Made by a program: the position numbers and the translations under genes
In this document: positions 24,433 to 32,065 of the stretch, piece after piece
Numbering within the stretch: position 1 is the first letter of the stretch
Layout of the letters: each line of letters begins with the position of its first letter
Notes under the pieces: model-generated
The model's database searches: none
Told to the model about the DNA's origin: nothing
The model's input: only the letters and a program-made list of their open reading frames with translations
Source: an uncultured Collinsella sp.
GTDB lineage: Bacteria; Actinomycetota; Coriobacteriia; Coriobacteriales; Coriobacteriaceae
Reading direction: 5' to 3'
Length of the DNA stretch: 64,000 nucleotides
Assembly: GCA_900758475.1 (NCBI GenBank)
Contig: CAAERQ010000002.1
Span: 37,930-101,929, forward strand

Positions 24433-25314
24433 ATGATCAAAATCACCGTCCCAGCAACCAGCGCCAACCTAGGCATTGGCTACGATACCCTCGGCATGGC
24501 CGTCAGCCTCTACTCGCACTTCACCTTCGAGCGCGCCGACAAGCTCACCATCACGGGCTGCCCCGAGGAGTTCCAAAACGAGAATAACCTGGTCTACGTG
24601 AGCTTTGTGGATGCACTGGCCGCATGGGGCGAGTCGGCTTTCCCCGTTGCCATCGACATTCAAACTGATGTGCCCGTCGCCCGCGGCCTGGGTTCCAGCT
24701 CCACCTGCGTCGTCGCTGGCATCATGGCGGCCGCCGCGCTGACGGGCCACACCGTCGACCGCGCCGAGCTCGTCCGCATTGCCGCCGAGGTCGAGGGCCA
24801 TCCCGATAACGTCGCCCCCGCTATCCTGGGCGGCGCCGTCTGCTCCTTTACGCCGACCGATTCGCTCCCCCAGTGTCTGCGCTACGAGGTGAGCGATCGC
24901 TTGCGTTTTATTACCGTGATTCCACCTTACGAGGTGCACACGAGTGAGGCGCGCAAGGTCGTGCCACAGGAGATTCCGCTCTCCACCGCCGTGTGGCAGA
25001 TGGGCCGCATCGCGGGCATGACGCGCGGCCTGGAGACCGGCGACCTTGACCTGATTGCCGCCGCCAACGACGACCGTATCCAGGAGCCCTATCGCCGCCG
25101 CCTCATCCCCGACTACAACGCCGTGCGCGACACCTGCCTTAACGGCGGCGCCAAGACCATCTGGATCAGCGGTTCAGGCTCGACCCTTATGGCGGTGACC
25201 GACGACACCATCGTGGCAAAGTTCCTGCAGGTCAAGCTGCGCGAACAGTTCCCTAAGTGCGACACGCATATTCTGACGTGCGACACGGAAGGCGCCCAGA
25301 TCGAATACCTGTAG
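24433..25314 (+). CDS. thrB: homoserine kinase
   Basis: 293 residues from the ATG at 24433, which follows AGGAGGACCCAC; an in-frame codon at 24361 lies inside the palindrome and is rejected. It is a GHMP kinase that makes O-phosphohomoserine for thrC. The fold motifs are ITVPATSANLGIGYDTLG, the ATP loop VARGLGSSSTCVVAGIMAA, and the C-terminal WISGSGSTLMAV. Its place beside thrC supports the threonine role. No homoserine dehydrogenase gene is in the window. Confidence 0.97.
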   Translation: MIKITVPATSANLGIGYDTLGMAVSLYSHFTFERADKLTITGCPEEFQNENNLVYVSFVDALAAWGESAFPVAIDIQTDVPVARGLGSSSTCVVAGIMAAAALTGHTVDRAELVRIAAEVEGHPDNVAPAILGGAVCSFTPTDSLPQCLRYEVSDRLRFITVIPPYEVHTSEARKVVPQEIPLSTAVWQMGRIAGMTRGLETGDLDLIAAANDDRIQEPYRRRLIPDYNAVRDTCLNGGAKTIWISGSGSTLMAVTDDTIVAKFLQVKLREQFPKCDTHILTCDTEGAQIEYL

Positions 25315-25335
25315 TCGCCGTCCCGCATACTCGCC

Positions 25336-25461
25336 GGGGAGGCCAGGGGGCTTTGCCCCCAAATCGTCCTCGGACATGGCAGGACCCCCGCTGCGCACTT
25401 CGTGCGGCGGGGGTCCTGCCGTCCTGCGGAAAGATTTGGGGGCAAAGCCCCTGGCCTCCCC
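25336..25461. repeat. family E cruciform, copy 4 (after thrB, reversed)
   Basis: Outer arms 25336-25364 and 25434-25461 (GGGGAGGCCAGGGGGCTTTG and complement, one bulge), inner 14-bp stem GGCAGGACCCCCGC (25378-25391 with 25407-25420). On the minus strand the junctions read CTTTCCGCAG and CCGAGGACG, and the loop CGCACGAAGTGCGCA is identical to that of copy 6. It lies 22 bp past the thrB stop; the rest of the gap up to 25599 shows nothing else. Confidence 0.92.
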
Positions 25462-25599
25462 TACGTTAGCTTCGCTGGCGGCGGCTACAGAGACCTACGC
25501 TCTGGAAAGTCGCCGGGCTGATAATCTGGCTTTTTATTGGTAGGGGCTCTTGCTAGGCTGGAGCACTTCCTAGAGGCGGGCATCGGCTGTGTGCTTGGT

Positions 25600-26298
25600 T
25601 TACGCTGCGTTTGTTTCTTTGTATTCGAAGACTGGCTCTAGGAGATCTTCGATGTTGCAGTGGAGGGCTTTTGCTATGGCTCTTACGCTTGTTACCGAAG
25701 CTTCATTGATGTTTCTCTGGCGCTGCTCGTACATTTGGATTGAGCGGAGTGACACACCCGATTCGTATGCTAGGTCTTGTTGGGTTTTCTTAAGCTTCTT
25801 TCTTGCTAACGCAAGTTTGGTTTGCCTGGACGCTTTTTTCGCCATATCGCAGACGAGGCGAGCCACGCGTTCCTCCGAGGCTTCGTGCCAGGGATAGTAC
25901 AGACTGCGCAGTGCGTCAAACGGAACGACATGCAGCAGGTCTTCGAAAGACTCCCCTAAACGCCACTGCAGATATGCCAGTATCCAGCCTGTCCAATACT
26001 CTGGCGTCTTCTCAAAACGATAGGTGCGATCCGGTATAGACCCGCTCTGATAGCCCGACCTTTCGGCGATAAGCGCGAATAGCTCAACGCCCGATTTTCC
26101 CGATACGACCCATGCGTTGCCACGCTCAAACTCACGGGCTACGCCGCTCAGGCAAAAGAGTTCAGCGACCTCAGACCCTTCCGCTCCATAGTCGTTCACG
26201 GCATAGTCGAAGCAGTCGCCGAGGTTGTTCATTGCATCCTCGAGGTAGTAGACGGGGTATGTCCTACTCGGCCCACAATCCGTTAACTCTTGGATCAT
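25600..26298 (-). CDS. helix-turn-helix protein paired with DUF3990
   Basis: 232 residues. The C terminus (about 165-225) is an XRE-type HTH: LKKTQQDLAYESGVSLRSIQ, then MYEQRQRNINEASVTSVRAI. The N-terminal two thirds has no fold I recognise; it resembles partner proteins encoded with DUF3990 genes (short acidic N terminus, WTGWILAYLQWRLGESFEDL). GGGAGG lies about 10 nt before the ATG. Its start overlaps the upstream DUF3990 gene by 35 nt, implying coupled translation. It probably represses the pair and may act as antitoxin or immunity partner. Confidence 0.75.
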   Translation of the reverse strand: MIQELTDCGPSRTYPVYYLEDAMNNLGDCFDYAVNDYGAEGSEVAELFCLSGVAREFERGNAWVVSGKSGVELFALIAERSGYQSGSIPDRTYRFEKTPEYWTGWILAYLQWRLGESFEDLLHVVPFDALRSLYYPWHEASEERVARLVCDMAKKASRQTKLALARKKLKKTQQDLAYESGVSLRSIQMYEQRQRNINEASVTSVRAIAKALHCNIEDLLEPVFEYKETNAA

Positions 26299-26947
26299 TT
26301 AAATCAATCCTCCCTGTCATTAAATCCCTAATGTAGACACCCTTAGAGTCGAATCCATTCACAGTTTCCAGGTACTTGCGCCGCGCGTTCTGCTCTCGCT
26401 TAAAGCGCTTGGGATAATACTCAGATCCCAACGCCTGCCTCCATTCGCGGAATCTGATTGCTGAAAACGCACGCTCACTCATAAGAGCGTATTGGATGCC
26501 CAAATCGCCCAAACGCATAATGAGTTGCAGCTGCCTAAGCGAGATCATGCCGTTAACGAACTGTCTTGCAAACGAAAAGTAGGAATCGTCGGCGCGATAA
26601 CCTCGAATTACGTCATAGGGAGAAATATCAATCAGGCAGTTATCCAGCAGATAGCGAAGTCCTTCGCGCGCCAGCGGTGTCGAAACATTGAACTCCCTAT
26701 TGTTAGCCAAAATCGCAAGCCAATTGAGAATTGAAAACTCCCCGGACTCCAAATCCAAGACCGCAAGGCCATCCATATCGAGCTCATATCGATTCGCGAT
26801 ACCATCGGACTCGGTCCGACATGCCCACTCCATTGCCATTTCCTCATGTGGCGTGCAATAAAACCCACACCCATAGTCATTGAATTGTCTGCATTTACCC
26901 AACGACGGATGCTCGACAACAACCTCCGACCCGTGCCAAAGCTCCAT
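26264..26947 (-). CDS. DUF3990 protein, ADP-ribosyltransferase-like
   Basis: 227 residues from the ATG at 26947, preceded by GGAGGTCGAT. The N terminus reads MELWHGSEVVVEHPSLGKCR, then FNDYGCGFYCTPHEEMAMEWA. This H-G-S, D-x-G-x-G-F-Y pattern is that of DUF3990, thought to have an ADP-ribosyltransferase-like fold related to PARP/RES-type toxins. A catalytic Glu cannot be placed with certainty. It is first in a two-gene unit with an HTH protein. A toxin-antitoxin or phage-defence role is inferred. Confidence 0.75.
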   Translation of the reverse strand: MELWHGSEVVVEHPSLGKCRQFNDYGCGFYCTPHEEMAMEWACRTESDGIANRYELDMDGLAVLDLESGEFSILNWLAILANNREFNVSTPLAREGLRYLLDNCLIDISPYDVIRGYRADDSYFSFARQFVNGMISLRQLQLIMRLGDLGIQYALMSERAFSAIRFREWRQALGSEYYPKRFKREQNARRKYLETVNGFDSKGVYIRDLMTGRIDLNDPRVNGLWAE

Positions 26948-26965
26948 ATCGACCTCCAAACAAAA

Positions 26966-27012
26966 ATATCACCCCAGCGATAGTGTACCAATAACTATCA
27001 CTGGGGTGATAT
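26966..27012 (-). terminator. engB terminator hairpin, possibly also operator
   Basis: Inverted arms of 19 bp with one mismatch (ATATCACCCCAGCGATAGT and ACTATCACTGGGGTGATAT). On the minus strand the stem is followed by TTTTTGTTTGG. It lies between engB and the DUF3990 gene, 19 bp before the latter's start, so it could terminate engB and also be the HTH protein's site. Confidence 0.7.
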
Positions 27013-27048
27013 AGATAGATGCAAACTATTGCCTGCCAAGAGCCCTTA

Positions 27049-27639
27049 CTAGAGGCAAGCCTCGGCGATGCGCTTTTTGAGTTCGTCGATTCCGGTGCCG
27101 GTCTGGGAGCTTGTAATGATTACGTTCTCGGCCGGGACGTTGAGCTGTTTTTTGATGGCCGCTGCCTGGCGGGCTTGCTGGGTGCGGCTGAGCTTGTCGG
27201 CCTTGGTGAGGCAGACGATAAAGTTGAACTCGTTGCCCTGCAGGTAGTCGATCATGTCATGGTCGAGCTTACTGGGATCGTGGCGAATGTCCACCAGCGA
27301 TACAACCAGGTTAAAGCTGCGCTCCGAGTCGAAGAAGTCGCCGATAAGTTCTGCCCAACGGTCGCGCTCGGCCTTGGAACGACGGGCGAAACCATAGCCC
27401 GGCAGGTCGACGAAGTGCACGTCGTCAGCCTCAAAGAAGTTGATGTTGCTCGTCTTGCCCGGCGTGCTCGAAACCTTGACGAGATTCTTGCGGCCAAAAA
27501 GCTTGTTCATGATCGACGACTTGCCCACGTTGGAGCGGCCGACGAAGCTCACCTCGGGGCAGGTGGACTCGGGAATCTGCGAAACCTTGCCGTAGCTGGC
27601 AACAAACTTGGCAAGCTGGTAGTTAATGGAATCGGCCAT
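27049..27639 (-). CDS. engB: ribosome biogenesis GTPase YsxC/YihA
   Basis: 196 residues from the ATG at 27639 (AAGGAGTGTCC upstream), the family's usual length. An essential GTPase for large ribosomal subunit assembly. G1 is GRSNVGKSS, the switch I threonine lies in KVSSTPGKTSNIN, G3 is VDLPGYGFA and G4 is LTKADKLS. The in-frame extension to 27768 is rejected because it overlaps the mtnN 3' end without a ribosome site. Confidence 0.97.
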   Translation of the reverse strand: MADSINYQLAKFVASYGKVSQIPESTCPEVSFVGRSNVGKSSIMNKLFGRKNLVKVSSTPGKTSNINFFEADDVHFVDLPGYGFARRSKAERDRWAELIGDFFDSERSFNLVVSLVDIRHDPSKLDHDMIDYLQGNEFNFIVCLTKADKLSRTQQARQAAAIKKQLNVPAENVIITSSQTGTGIDELKKRIAEACL

Positions 27640-27677
27640 GGACACTCCTTGGTCGTAGGTTCTTACAAAAGAGCGCG

Positions 27678-28418
27678 CTAATAGATAGCAGCGATACGGC
27701 GAACGATATCGAGCGTAATGCCACTCGCGGTACGGGCATACTCGAACAGGTCGAACTCGCGGTCGCAAATCGCATCGTACGCCTCGTCACAATTATCGCT
27801 GATAGCGCGCAGCACCAGGCAATCGACACCATTTTTAGTTGCGACATGGGCAATTGCTGCGCCCTCCATGCCGACACAATCGGCATGCGTCGCCTCGATA
27901 GCGTCGTTGCGCATGGCGGCGCCCGTCACAAAGCGGTTACCCGTGGCAATCGTACCGACCAGGAACTGCTTGGTGCCCTCGTTCGAAGCGGCTGCATTTG
28001 TCGAAGCATCAACAAACCCATGCTCAGCAAGCACATCGGCAGCAATATCGACCAGCGCAGGCGTCGAGCCAAACTCCTCGAGCCCCGGTGCAGACTCGGC
28101 GATAAGCGCGGTATCGGTATCCAGATAGCGTAGGCATTTGCCGATAACCACGTCGTCGATATGGAGCTTGGGGTTCAAACCGCCCGCGATACCCGAGAGC
28201 ACAACGGCCTGCGGGGCATATTTACTAATGAGATGCTGTGTTGCGGCGGCGGCATTCACCGTGCCCATACCCGCCGTTGTGGCGACAATCGTCAGACCGT
28301 CGAGCCCGCCGGTCACAACGTTCAAGCCCGCCTCCTGTACCATGCAAACGTTACTCAACTCTTCCTTAATCTGCATGATCTCTTTTTCGAGTGCACCGAT
28401 AATCGCGATGGTAGCCAT
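27678..28418 (-). CDS. mtnN: 5'-methylthioadenosine/S-adenosylhomocysteine nucleosidase
   Basis: 246 residues from the ATG at 28418. It cleaves adenine from methylthioadenosine and S-adenosylhomocysteine, recycling methionine and methyl groups. It starts TIAIIGALEKEIMQIKEEL with the catalytic Glu in that segment. The purine site is CVGMEGAAIAHVATKNGV, and the catalytic Asp lies in LRAISDNCDE. An insert around residues 130-160 (AASNEGTKQF) is slightly longer than in E. coli Pfs. It lies 38 bp upstream of engB, probably the same transcript. Confidence 0.95.
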   Translation of the reverse strand: MATIAIIGALEKEIMQIKEELSNVCMVQEAGLNVVTGGLDGLTIVATTAGMGTVNAAAATQHLISKYAPQAVVLSGIAGGLNPKLHIDDVVIGKCLRYLDTDTALIAESAPGLEEFGSTPALVDIAADVLAEHGFVDASTNAAASNEGTKQFLVGTIATGNRFVTGAAMRNDAIEATHADCVGMEGAAIAHVATKNGVDCLVLRAISDNCDEAYDAICDREFDLFEYARTASGITLDIVRRIAAIY

Positions 28419-28496
28419 GCCATTCCCCAAACCTATACGAAATTCTCGACCACGGTATGGTACCAGCATTTTGTTTGCCAACGCCAAACGAACACG

Positions 28497-29615
28497 CTAG
28501 GCCAACGCAGCTCGCGTATCAAAGAACGCCTTAGCAATCGCAGCCACCAGCTCGCTCGAGTGGTCGCTCCACGGCATCGATGTCATGATGCTCATGACAT
28601 AGGTACGGCCATCGATGTCGATAAGGCCCGCATCGCATGTAGAATAGCAACCATCCTCGCTAATCCAACCTGCCTTGTTGCGCACCAAAACCTGCTCGTC
28701 GGCAATCCCATCACGGATAAATGAGCGCGATGTTGATGACAGCAGATCAGATAACCACTGGGAGGCCTCACTGCCACAGCTCAAATACTCGCTCATCTCG
28801 CGCCACAACTTGGCCGAGGTGCGCGGGCAGTAGGTTGGGAAATCGCTCATTGGATCGAGTGCAGTATCGTAATCGATGCCAAGACCGACAATCCAATCCT
28901 CGTAGCCATCTTGATCAAACGCCGCACGTAACGCAATAAACGAATCGTTGTCCGAATTAACGACCGCGGCCTCGATTAGGTCGCGCACCGTCTGCCAGCC
29001 CATGTTATAGCCACCATAGGTGCCAGGGGAATCATCAAGTGAGACCTGGCCCGTCTCGACCAGAGATTCGCAGATGTACAACGCATAGAGTGCCTTATAA
29101 CTACTCGCACCGTAAACCTCGACATCGGCGTTATACGTCACGCCCTTGCCACTTGACAGGTCGTAGAACACCACGCCCACATCGCCCAATTCCTTGGCCT
29201 GATCAAGGGCATCTTGGAGCGCGGCGAGGCCCTCATCCTCCAGGGCGGGGATCTGGTCATCAACCAATGAGAAGGTCTGCATGGTATCGCCTGAGGGAAT
29301 ATCGTTAAAGTCCGCCTTCGAAAGCCTCGTCTTAAGGCTCGCTGTCGACAGGGTTTGACTTGCGGTGGCTTTAGATTCAGAGACCTTTTTGTTTTGCGTC
29401 TGTACCGTTGACGCATCTGAGTGTGCCATTCGCTCCGACGCGTAGGTTTTGGCGGTAATTCCGAGGATAATAACCGCCAACGTTAGCATCCCAACGGCGG
29501 CAATCTTCGTCACGCGGATGCGAACGTCAGCGAGGCCACGCGAAGGCGTGCCCTTCGTCTCATATCTGCTGCCATGCTGCGGCACATACTCGTCCCGCGA
29601 TGCGTTGCTTCGCAC
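28497..29615 (-). CDS. membrane-anchored class A beta-lactamase-like serine hydrolase
   Basis: 372 residues. A short cytoplasmic N terminus, one membrane helix (about 36-58; KIAAVGMLTLAVIILGITAK) and a Ser/Thr/Lys-rich stalk lead to an extracellular hydrolase domain. The catalytic motifs are SSYK (S-x-x-K) in VYGASSYKALYALY, SDN in VVNSDNDSFIAL, and KAG in VRNKAGWISED in place of KTG. These fit penicillin-binding or beta-lactamase-related hydrolases acting on peptidoglycan peptides or beta-lactams. Whether it gives resistance cannot be told. It is probably monocistronic. Confidence 0.85.
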   Translation of the reverse strand: MRSNASRDEYVPQHGSRYETKGTPSRGLADVRIRVTKIAAVGMLTLAVIILGITAKTYASERMAHSDASTVQTQNKKVSESKATASQTLSTASLKTRLSKADFNDIPSGDTMQTFSLVDDQIPALEDEGLAALQDALDQAKELGDVGVVFYDLSSGKGVTYNADVEVYGASSYKALYALYICESLVETGQVSLDDSPGTYGGYNMGWQTVRDLIEAAVVNSDNDSFIALRAAFDQDGYEDWIVGLGIDYDTALDPMSDFPTYCPRTSAKLWREMSEYLSCGSEASQWLSDLLSSTSRSFIRDGIADEQVLVRNKAGWISEDGCYSTCDAGLIDIDGRTYVMSIMTSMPWSDHSSELVAAIAKAFFDTRAALA

Positions 29616-29773
29616 GTGGTCTCCTGACTGCTACCGTTTATATACGAGCAGCATAATACCGAGCAGGCATTTCTTTCCAAAGATATTCAGCAGCGTTTAA
29701 GGTGTCTTTAAAGAAACCACAAGCGTATTTATCCAAATGGCACGATTCTGTTGCGCATCTCTGTCCAAAACGC

Positions 29774-29840
29774 AGTTGCGGTGAAATAGTTCCTGTTTGG
29801 GCGGCATAAGCCGAAAAACAAGAACTATTCCACCGCAACT
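29774..29840. repeat. family B palindrome, copy 4
   Basis: AGTTGCGGTGAAATAGTTCC at the left and GAACTATTCCACCGCAACT at the right. With the hairpin at 29875 it fills most of the gap 29616-29929, which holds no gene. Confidence 0.9.
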
Positions 29841-29874
29841 TGACGGGGCTCTTTAGCAATCAACTAGGTGCCCG

Positions 29875-29909
29875 GGGCACTCATTTAAGTCTGTCCCCAA
29901 TGAGTGCCC
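29875..29909. repeat. GGGACAG-family hairpin, minor type (after pflA)
   Basis: Perfect 11-bp arms GGGCACTCATT and AATGAGTGCCC flank TAAGTCTGTCCCC. The loop matches type A (TAAACCTGTCCC) while the arms are unrelated. It lies 20 bp from the pflA stop. Confidence 0.8.
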
Positions 29910-29929
29910 TTGGGGGCGAAAATGACTCG

Positions 29930-30748
29930 CTAGCCGATGGCGTTTTTGAGTTCCGCGCGGCGCTTTTTCATGCCCGTCATGACGGCGCTGCGCAGCTCGG
30001 GCATGCGCGCGGTATCCATCTGTGGAACGCCCTCGAGCTTATAGGGAATGCCCAGCTGCTCATACTTGACAACGCCCATCGTGTGATACGGCAGCATTTC
30101 CAGGCCCACCACGTTGTGCCATGGAGCGATCAGACGACCGAGCTTCTCGCACTCCTCAACCGTATCGGTAATGCCCGGCACCACCACGTGGCGGATAACG
30201 ACCTTAATCTTGCGGCGCGCAAGCTCATCACCAAACGCCAGAATGCGTGCGGGATCGCAACCGGTCAGCTTTTTATGCTCGACGGGATCGGCGTGTTTAA
30301 TGTCGAGCAGCACCATATCGGTCTCGTTGAGCACGGCATCGAACTTCTCGGGATGCGCGGGGTCGAACGCATAGCCGCAGCTATCCAAGCAGGTGTGCAC
30401 GCGACCATCGGGGTTGTTGTGCATGGCGCGGAACAGGTCGGCCAAAAACTCAGGCTGCAGGAGCGGCTCGCCGCCGGATACCGTAATACCACCGCTGCGG
30501 TAAAACTCATGGTTGCTCTGGAACTCGTCCATCAGGTGCTCGACGGTCACCATGGTGCCGCCGTTAACCGACCAGGTATCGGGGTTGTGGCAATACGCAC
30601 AGCGCATGGGGCAGCCCTGAACAAACACCACAAAGCGGATGCCGGGTCCATCGACCGTTCCCATCGTCTCAATCGAATGCACGCGGCCCAGGACAAACGC
30701 AGAGTCCTCAGGACGAGCGTCCACACCCTCGAGCGTCATCTCAGCCAT
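29930..30748 (-). CDS. pflA: pyruvate formate-lyase activating enzyme
   Basis: 272 residues from the ATG at 30748, preferred over 30769 because only it has purine-rich sequence upstream. A radical SAM glycyl-radical activase: it abstracts hydrogen from the conserved glycine of pyruvate formate-lyase. The iron-sulfur motif is CPMRCAYCHNPDTW, the SAM site is TVSGGEPLLQPEF, and CLDSCGY plus DIKHADPVEHKKLTG follow. No extra ferredoxin domain is inserted, as in classic PflA. Its substrate proteins lie 7-10 kb away at 38040-40428. Confidence 0.95.
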   Translation of the reverse strand: MAEMTLEGVDARPEDSAFVLGRVHSIETMGTVDGPGIRFVVFVQGCPMRCAYCHNPDTWSVNGGTMVTVEHLMDEFQSNHEFYRSGGITVSGGEPLLQPEFLADLFRAMHNNPDGRVHTCLDSCGYAFDPAHPEKFDAVLNETDMVLLDIKHADPVEHKKLTGCDPARILAFGDELARRKIKVVIRHVVVPGITDTVEECEKLGRLIAPWHNVVGLEMLPYHTMGVVKYEQLGIPYKLEGVPQMDTARMPELRSAVMTGMKKRRAELKNAIG

Positions 30749-30934
30749 TCCCGCTACCTTGCCTCTCATTGGTTTTAGCTACATAAATGCCAGAGTCATT
30801 CTAGCCCATATGCATGATGGCGAAACGGTTTAGCGGTCAATTGGGTTGTTCTATTTGACCCCACGCAAGAGCGGCGGGTAGGTTGTCGCAACCCGCCCGC
30901 CGCCGAGGCAATAGAAATCGATAGACGCCAGGCC

Positions 30935-31789
30935 TTACGCCTTGAGCGTGAGCACCGCGCCGAAGGCGGTCGGGCCGCAATGGCTCGAGATGACGCCGCC
31001 GACCTGAGTCCAGGTAATGTCCTTAAAGCCCAGGTCGTGCGCATAGACTTCCATGTCGTCGCGCAGCTCCTGGGAAAGGCCTACCGAATACGCCAGGCCA
31101 ATGTGCGAGTAGTCAATCTCGCCCTTCGCAACCATGTGGTCAATAAAGGCGCGGGCGCACTTGAGCATAGAGCCGCGGAACTTCTTGGTTGCCACGAACT
31201 TGCCGCCCGTCACCTCAATGCAGGGCTTAATCTTGAGCAGGTGGGCGCCAAGGAATGCCACGTTGGACAGACGACCGCCCGCCTTAAGGAAGGCTAGGTC
31301 GGTAGGAACAAAGCCCAGCAGCACACGGTCCATGACGGAATTCGTAAATGCAAAGATTTCGTCGACGGTGGCATCGGGGTGGGCCTCGATGTATTTGGCG
31401 GTCTCGACGACGACGAGCGACTGGCCCACCGAGACAAAGCGCGTGTCCATGGAGAACACGTAGTCGCGGCCCTTAGCTGCAATCTTGGAGGACTGATGCG
31501 AGCAGGTCGTGGCCTCGGAGTACGCAAGATGCAGAATGGTCGCATCGGGCTGCTCGGCATGGATACGGTCGTACACGTGAGCAAAATCCGCAGGCGCGCA
31601 GCCACTGGTCTTGGGCATAACGCCAAACTCGTTGCAGCGCGAATAAATCTCGAGCGGATCGATCGAGCCGTCCTCGACGGTCTCGTCACCAATCGTGACA
31701 TGCATAGGCACGCGCACGATACCGTAGCGTTCGCAGAGCTCCGGCGTCACATCCGAACCAGACTCAACCACGATTACGTACTTGCCCAT
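30935..31789 (-). CDS. DegV family fatty-acid-binding protein
   Basis: 284 residues from the ATG at 31789; the longer frame to 31900 is Cys/Arg-rich and non-coding in appearance. The DegV fold is shown by VVESGSDVTPELCERYGI, the PKTSGCAPADF loop, the lipid-contact Ser-rich region SMDTRFVSVGQSLVV and the C-terminal GAVLTLKA. Such proteins (FakB class) present fatty acids to FakA kinase for phosphorylation and phospholipid use. FakA is not in the window. Confidence 0.9.
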   Translation of the reverse strand: MGKYVIVVESGSDVTPELCERYGIVRVPMHVTIGDETVEDGSIDPLEIYSRCNEFGVMPKTSGCAPADFAHVYDRIHAEQPDATILHLAYSEATTCSHQSSKIAAKGRDYVFSMDTRFVSVGQSLVVVETAKYIEAHPDATVDEIFAFTNSVMDRVLLGFVPTDLAFLKAGGRLSNVAFLGAHLLKIKPCIEVTGGKFVATKKFRGSMLKCARAFIDHMVAKGEIDYSHIGLAYSVGLSQELRDDMEVYAHDLGFKDITWTQVGGVISSHCGPTAFGAVLTLKA

Positions 31790-32065
31790 TATCATCACGA
31801 CCCATCTCAACATTGGCTTTTCAACACATGGCACGCACCGCCGCACTGTTGCACAACGGCGTCCAAGCGCCAAAGAGACGCCGCCCCTTGCACACAACAA
31901 AGGACAGCGTCTCCCTGGAAAACTCCGTGCTTAACTGAGATTTTACACGGTTTATAAATGAGTGTTACTTATCCCGCAAACGGTCGCCATACGCGATAAA
32001 CGGTAGTTCGCTGCGGCAACTGCGACACATTCCGCCCGGCAAGTCCAATCGTGCTCCACGCACGG

